A stretch of 64,000 nucleotides of DNA from positions 248,001-312,000 of the forward strand of contig NZ_QEYD01000006.1 in the NCBI RefSeq assembly GCF_003122215.1, read 5' to 3'. Positions within the stretch are counted from its first letter, which is position 1, and every line of letters begins with the position of its first letter. Under the pieces are notes generated by a model, which was not told the origin of the DNA, ran no database searches, and saw nothing but the letters and a program-made list of their open reading frames with translations. This DNA is from Pararhodobacter marinus (GTDB taxonomy: Bacteria > Pseudomonadota > Alphaproteobacteria > Rhodobacterales > Rhodobacteraceae). The position numbers were made by a program, and so were the translations under genes. Positions 60,551-64,000 of this stretch are shown here, one piece after another.

Positions 60551-61270
60551 TCAGGCCAGGCGGCGGAACACCGACTCGCCCGAGGAATTGTCGAAGAACG
60601 GCACCGAATCCTGCAGCCCTTCGAGCACCAGCGCCTCGGCTTCGGCCAGCACCACTTCGGTGATGAAGGGCAGGTCCAGCGCGCGGGCCTCGGCCAGCGG
60701 AATCCAGTGCAGGTGACTCAGCTCGTCCGTGGCGCGCGAAAAATCGTCGAGATCGCCGACGATATCCTCGGCCCGCGCGAGGAAGAACCGCGCATCAAAG
60801 CGGCGCGGGCGACCCGGCGGCGTCACGGCGCGAAAGATGAAGCGCAACCCGTCACCGGCGGGCACCAGTCCGGTTTCGGCAAACCCGGCCCAGTCCTCGG
60901 GCACCGGTCCGATCCAGGGGCCGGGTCGCCCCAGTCTCAGCCCCGATTCTTCCCACAATTCGCGCACGGCGGCGGCGGCCATGGCTTCGGGCGGGGGGCA
61001 GGTTTTGGTCACCGGCTGCTGCGACAGACGGGCGATCTCCGAAGCGGGCAGCGGCGATGCCAGAGCGATCCGGCGGTCGCCCGGGTCGATGGCGCCGCCC
61101 GGAAAAACGTATTTCGACGGCATGAAAGCCGCGCCCGCGCCCCGCTGCCCCATCAGCACGCGCGGAGACGCGGTGTCCCCGTCGCGCACCAGAACGATGG
61201 TGGCGGCATCGCGAATGGGCGGGCTTTGGACGCGCGCTGCCGGGCCGTGTTCCGGGGCGTCCGCGCTCAC
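60551..61270 (-). CDS. NUDIX hydrolase with interrupted Nudix box
   Basis: 239 residues from a GTG at 61270 that overlaps the DUF983 stop (GTGA). The second half of the Nudix box is intact (EAMAAAAVRELWEESGL, the E-x7-REUxEExGU part), but the leading GGAIDPGD is about 35 residues upstream, so the box is split by an insertion. Such an insertion is known in NUDT19-type CoA diphosphatases. It probably cleaves a nucleoside diphosphate derivative such as CoA; the substrate is uncertain. Confidence 0.85.
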   Translation of the reverse strand: MSADAPEHGPAARVQSPPIRDAATIVLVRDGDTASPRVLMGQRGAGAAFMPSKYVFPGGAIDPGDRRIALASPLPASEIARLSQQPVTKTCPPPEAMAAAAVRELWEESGLRLGRPGPWIGPVPEDWAGFAETGLVPAGDGLRFIFRAVTPPGRPRRFDARFFLARAEDIVGDLDDFSRATDELSHLHWIPLAEARALDLPFITEVVLAEAEALVLEGLQDSVPFFDNSSGESVFRRLA

Positions 61271-61665
61271 ATGTCGCCCCCGAAACCGTGCATCCGGCGC
61301 GACCATTGCAGCGCGACCAGCGCCCCCTTGAAGCGGGGCAACAGGAACAGCGCCATGGCCAGCGCCACGCCCCAGCACAGGGCGATCATGACCCAGGGTT
61401 CGGGCCGGAACGCCAGGAACACGGCCAGGTACAGCGCCATGATCACCTTGCCCACGACAAGGATCGTCAGATAGGCGGGGCCGTCATCGGCGCGGTGATG
61501 GTGAAAATCCTCGCCGCAATCGGGACAGGCATCGGCGACCTTCAGATAACCCTTCATGATCCGCCCCGTGCCGCAATGCGGGCAACGACGCATCCAGCCA
61601 CGGCGCAGGGCCGCGCCCAGCGGGCGGTCGTCGACGGGTTCGGTCGTGGTAACACTCAGGGTCAT
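61267..61665 (-). CDS. DUF983 membrane protein
   Basis: 132 residues. Two CxxC motifs (RRCPHCGTG and DACPDCGEDF) form a zinc ribbon before two membrane helices (YLTILVVGKVIMALYLAVFL, VMIALCWGVALAMALFLLP). This is DUF983, often found near cytochrome oxidase genes in alphaproteobacteria; its role is not settled. It is coupled to the NUDIX gene by GTGA. Confidence 0.9.
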   Translation of the reverse strand: MTLSVTTTEPVDDRPLGAALRRGWMRRCPHCGTGRIMKGYLKVADACPDCGEDFHHHRADDGPAYLTILVVGKVIMALYLAVFLAFRPEPWVMIALCWGVALAMALFLLPRFKGALVALQWSRRMHGFGGDM

Positions 61666-61904
61666 GGCGGGCCTGTCTGCCGCTTGGCGGCGTCACGGGG
61701 GCGGGCGGCAAATCGCGTCCGCGCGGTATCTGGGATGAATGCCGCAAAGATGGGCGATGCAAAGATGCAGGTCAAGTTCAGCTCTGCGCAAAAAACCTGC
61801 CCGGGGCTGCGACGGAATGTCCGGAACCGCCCGTTAGACAGATATCGAAGCGCCGCCGATACCTCGTAACCCTCGCAGGGCGCTCTGATCCAAAGGAGAG
61901 CACG

Positions 61905-62594
61905 ATGAACACCAAGACCCTGACTGCCGTCGCCCTGATCCTGGCTGCCCTGCCGGTCGCGGGCTTTGCCCAGAGCGCGGGCGCGCCCGCCCGTCCGACA
62001 CCGCCGGTGCTGGATTTCGCCACCGCCGATGCCGATGGCTCGGGCGCGATCAGCGCCGAGGAATGGACGGCCTATGCCGGGACGCTGCGCGACGGGATGC
62101 GCGCGCAGCGGATCGAGGCCCGCGTCGACGCGATCATCGAGGCCGCCGATGCCGATGGCAATGGCGCGCTGACCCGCGACGAGATGATCGCCGGCATGAC
62201 GGTCATGGCCGACGAGCGCGGCGCGATGCGCGACGGGCGCCGGATGGGCGGTCACTTCGGCATGATGGGCGACCATGACGGCGGGCACGGGATGCGCGGG
62301 CATCACGGTCGTCGGGATGACGACGACCGGCGCGGCCGCTGGGACGGCGAGCGCCGGGGAGAGGGCCGCGCCGACGCCCGGGGTGAAGGCCGGGGCGAAG
62401 GTCGGGGTGAAGGTCGGATGGCCGAGCGCCCGATGCGGGGCGAGCGGACGGGCGACGATCAGGGCGCCGGCGGGCGCGGCATGATGGGCTTTGCCCGGAT
62501 CGATGCCGACCGCAACGGCGAGATCAGCCCCGATGAGCTGGCCCATGCGCAGGCGATGCTGACCTGGATGGCGCAGCGTCCGGTCCGGAACTGA
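61905..62594 (+). CDS. Secreted EF-hand protein
   Basis: 229 residues with signal peptide (TAVALILAALPVAGFA|QS). Three EF-hand loops are visible: DADGSGAISAEE, DADGNGALTRDE and DADRNGEISPDE. Between the second and third is a His/Met/Gly- and Arg/Glu-rich stretch with a short GEGR tandem repeat, a possible metal-binding or disordered linker. GGAGAG precedes the ATG. It is followed by an ECF sigma factor and a metal-sensor-like gene, suggesting a cation-responsive envelope system. Confidence 0.9.
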   Translation: MNTKTLTAVALILAALPVAGFAQSAGAPARPTPPVLDFATADADGSGAISAEEWTAYAGTLRDGMRAQRIEARVDAIIEAADADGNGALTRDEMIAGMTVMADERGAMRDGRRMGGHFGMMGDHDGGHGMRGHHGRRDDDDRRGRWDGERRGEGRADARGEGRGEGRGEGRMAERPMRGERTGDDQGAGGRGMMGFARIDADRNGEISPDELAHAQAMLTWMAQRPVRN

Positions 62595-62716
62595 GTTGCA
62601 TGAACCCGGCCCGGGCGCTACCCGTCGGGATGTTCGCGACAGGCGGCGCCCGGGCCACTCCTTCGGCTTTGCCGCGCTTGTTTCGACCTTTGATGCCACG
62701 GGATACGACAGCCAGC

Positions 62717-63316
62717 ATGACCTTGTCCCCCAGCACGGGATCCGGTGAGACCGATCCGGGCGGCCTGAGCGACGACGCGCTCCTGGCCCGCTACGCCGAG
62801 GGGGATCCGTCGGCGGCGCGGCTGTTGCTGGACCGGCTGGCGCCGCGCGTCCTGCGCCTGGCCTACCGGCTGTTGCAGGATCAGGCCGAGGCCGAGGACG
62901 TGACGCAAGAGGCGATGCTGCGGCTCTGGCAGATCGCCCCCGACTGGCAGCCAGGCGGGGCGAAGCCCTCGACCTGGCTGCACCGGGTGGCGGCCAATCT
63001 GGCGACCGACCGGCTGCGAAAGCGGCGCGGCGTGGCGCTCGACAGCATCCCCGAGCCCGATGACCCGTCCCCGGGCGCGGCCGAGGGCATGATCGAGGCC
63101 GACCGGCGCATCGCGCTGGACACGGCGCTGGGACAATTGCCCGACCGCCAGCGGGTCGCCGTGGTGTTGCGCCATCTCGAAGGGTTGACCAATCCCGAGA
63201 TCGGTGCGGCGATGGGGATCGGGGTCGAGGCGGTCGAAAGCCTGACCGCGCGCGGAAAACGCCGCCTTGCCCAGCTTCTGGCCGGGCGGCGGGACGAATT
63301 GGGGTATGAGCGATGA
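62717..63316 (+). CDS. ECF RNA polymerase sigma factor
   Basis: About 199 residues from the ATG at 62717 (starts at 62693 or 62600 are possible). Region 2: AYRLLQDQAEAEDVTQEAMLRLWQIAPDW and STWLHRVAANLATDRLRKRR; region 4: LGQLPDRQRVAVVLRHLEGLTNPEIGAAMG. It overlaps the next gene by 4 nt (ATGA). Coupled to a membrane protein and a periplasmic sensor, it probably reports envelope or metal stress. Confidence 0.93.
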   Translation: MTLSPSTGSGETDPGGLSDDALLARYAEGDPSAARLLLDRLAPRVLRLAYRLLQDQAEAEDVTQEAMLRLWQIAPDWQPGGAKPSTWLHRVAANLATDRLRKRRGVALDSIPEPDDPSPGAAEGMIEADRRIALDTALGQLPDRQRVAVVLRHLEGLTNPEIGAAMGIGVEAVESLTARGKRRLAQLLAGRRDELGYER

Positions 63317-63753
63317 GTGATGATCGAAACCGGGAAGACCGGGATCCGTTCGACGCGCGGGCCGACGCGCCCGCGGACGCGGCGCTCGATGCGCTGTTTG
63401 CCGAAGCGCGCGATGCGGCAGCCGGGCCTTTGCCCGTCACGTTGCGCGAGGCTTTGCTGGCCGATGCCCGCCGGGTGCAGCCGCTGCCCGTCCGCGTATC
63501 GTGGGGCGCCCGGATCCGGGCGCTGCTGGCCGATTTCGGCGGCGCGCCGTCGCTTGCCGGAGTGGGCGCCGCGGGTCTGGCAGGGCTCTGGATCGGCATT
63601 GCCGCGCCGGGGCCGACCGCGGATCTGGTCAGTTCGTTCTGGCAGGGGGCGTCCGGTGTCGCGCCGGGCGTCGCCGCATGGACTTCCGAGGGGACGGTAT
63701 TGGATTATACCGGCGCCGAGCTTTTGACGCTGCTCGACAGCGAAACGGATTGA
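63313..63753 (+). CDS. Putative membrane anti-sigma-like protein
   Basis: 146 residues: an N-terminal soluble part of ~70 residues (ADAALDALFAEARDAAAG), one membrane helix (SLAGVGAAGLAGLWIGIAAPG) and a short periplasmic end. The size, topology and ATGA coupling to the ECF sigma gene suggest an anti-sigma factor, though no zinc-binding HxxxCxxC motif is present. Confidence 0.65.
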   Translation: MSDDRNREDRDPFDARADAPADAALDALFAEARDAAAGPLPVTLREALLADARRVQPLPVRVSWGARIRALLADFGGAPSLAGVGAAGLAGLWIGIAAPGPTADLVSSFWQGASGVAPGVAAWTSEGTVLDYTGAELLTLLDSETD

Positions 63754-63760
63754 GACCGCG

Positions 63761-64000
63761 ATGAGTGACCCGCAAAACCCCACGCCCCGCCCGCCGCGAC
63801 CCGATCGTCGGCTGCGCCGCCTGCGTCTGGCGCTGATCGCGTCGGTGATGGTCAACGTTCTGGTGATCGGCGTTCTGGTGGGCGGCGCGATCCGCCACAA
63901 ACCCTTTTCGCCGCCGCCGGGGCAGGTGGACATGCGCGCGATGTGGCGCGCGATGCCCGACGAGATGCGCCGCGAGATGCGGGCTTTCGTGCGGGAACGG
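63761..64000 (+). CDS. Periplasmic heavy-metal sensor-like protein (truncated by window)
   Basis: First 80 residues of a gene that continues past the right edge. A short Pro/Arg-rich N terminus is followed by one membrane helix (LALIASVMVNVLVIGVLVGG) and a Met/Arg-rich helical start (RAMWRAMPDEMRREMRAF), as in CnrX/CpxP-type periplasmic sensors. It lies 7 bp after the anti-sigma-like gene, so probably the sensor of the sigma factor. Confidence 0.7.
   Translation, partial: MSDPQNPTPRPPRPDRRLRRLRLALIASVMVNVLVIGVLVGGAIRHKPFSPPPGQVDMRAMWRAMPDEMRREMRAFVRER

Noticed and set aside
61823-61850. ECF-type promoter GGAAC before the EF-hand gene
   Set aside because: GGAAC is present but no convincing -10 partner at 16-17 nt spacing; left as unproven.

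Overview
The window is a GC-rich (roughly two thirds G+C) chromosomal segment from an alphaproteobacterium, most likely a member of the Rhodobacterales (Rhodobacteraceae/Paracoccaceae). The inference rests on the alphaproteobacterial LexA box (GAAC-N7-GAAC) at recA, the divergent hmuSTUVR and tonB-exbB-exbD-exbD layout, an OxyR-KatG pair, many DUF families typical of that order (DUF2125, DUF983), and heavy use of 4-nt ATGA/GTGA overlaps. I see no phage, transposase, CRISPR array or rRNA. There is one tRNA, tRNA-Gly(TCC).

Layout. 0-6.2 kb: a VanZ-like protein, a DUF2125 protein, a ChaC-type gamma-glutamylcyclotransferase, and a MotA/MotB-like proton-channel pair whose second member carries a very long coiled coil with five 32-residue repeats. 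6.2-14 kb: a secreted protein, metG, a secreted triple-repeat protein, a secreted trypsin-like protease with Cys-rich repeats, and an MFS transporter. 13.85-14.9 kb: a gene-free stretch. 14.9-23.9 kb (minus strand): a compact ten-gene chemotaxis operon, STAS-cheY-cheA-cheW-cheR-cheY-small helical protein-mcp-cheB-cheD, mostly coupled by 4-nt overlaps. The small helical protein has a CheZ/CheT-like DxxxQ helix, and CheB lacks its phospho-acceptor Asp.

24.3-33.4 kb: an iron/heme uptake island, with a TonB-ExbB-ExbD-ExbD energiser operon on the minus strand and hmuS-T-U-V-R on the plus strand from a shared intergenic region. 33.5-36.8 kb: divergent oxyR and katG. 36.85-38.8 kb: galU-galE. 39-40.4 kb: an MFS gene broken by a frameshift. 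40.5-49 kb: an aromatic catabolism island: ligA-ligB-ligC, a LysR regulator with two DNA-binding domains, ligI, a second LigAB-like pair, an AraC regulator and pobA. Together these convert 4-hydroxybenzoate to protocatechuate and on through 4,5-cleavage to 4-oxalomesaconate. ligJ and ligK are not in the window.

49-64 kb: an EamA exporter, a class V aminotransferase, a polysaccharide deacetylase, an Lrp/LysE pair, tRNA-Gly, a sulfotransferase, recA (SOS promoter) coupled to a MOSC-domain gene, a 1.2 kb gene-free island with repeated GTTAAG-type palindromes, a zincin-like protein, an AraC regulator divergent from an alpha/beta hydrolase, gltX, a NUDIX hydrolase/DUF983 pair, and at the right edge an EF-hand protein followed by an ECF sigma factor, a membrane protein and a truncated periplasmic metal-sensor-like gene.

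The most unusual items are the candidate CheY-P phosphatase in the che operon, the tandem-HTH LysR regulator between two LigAB pairs, the MotAB-like machine with a coiled coil far longer than the periplasm is wide, and a family of intergenic hairpin/GAGTATTT elements.
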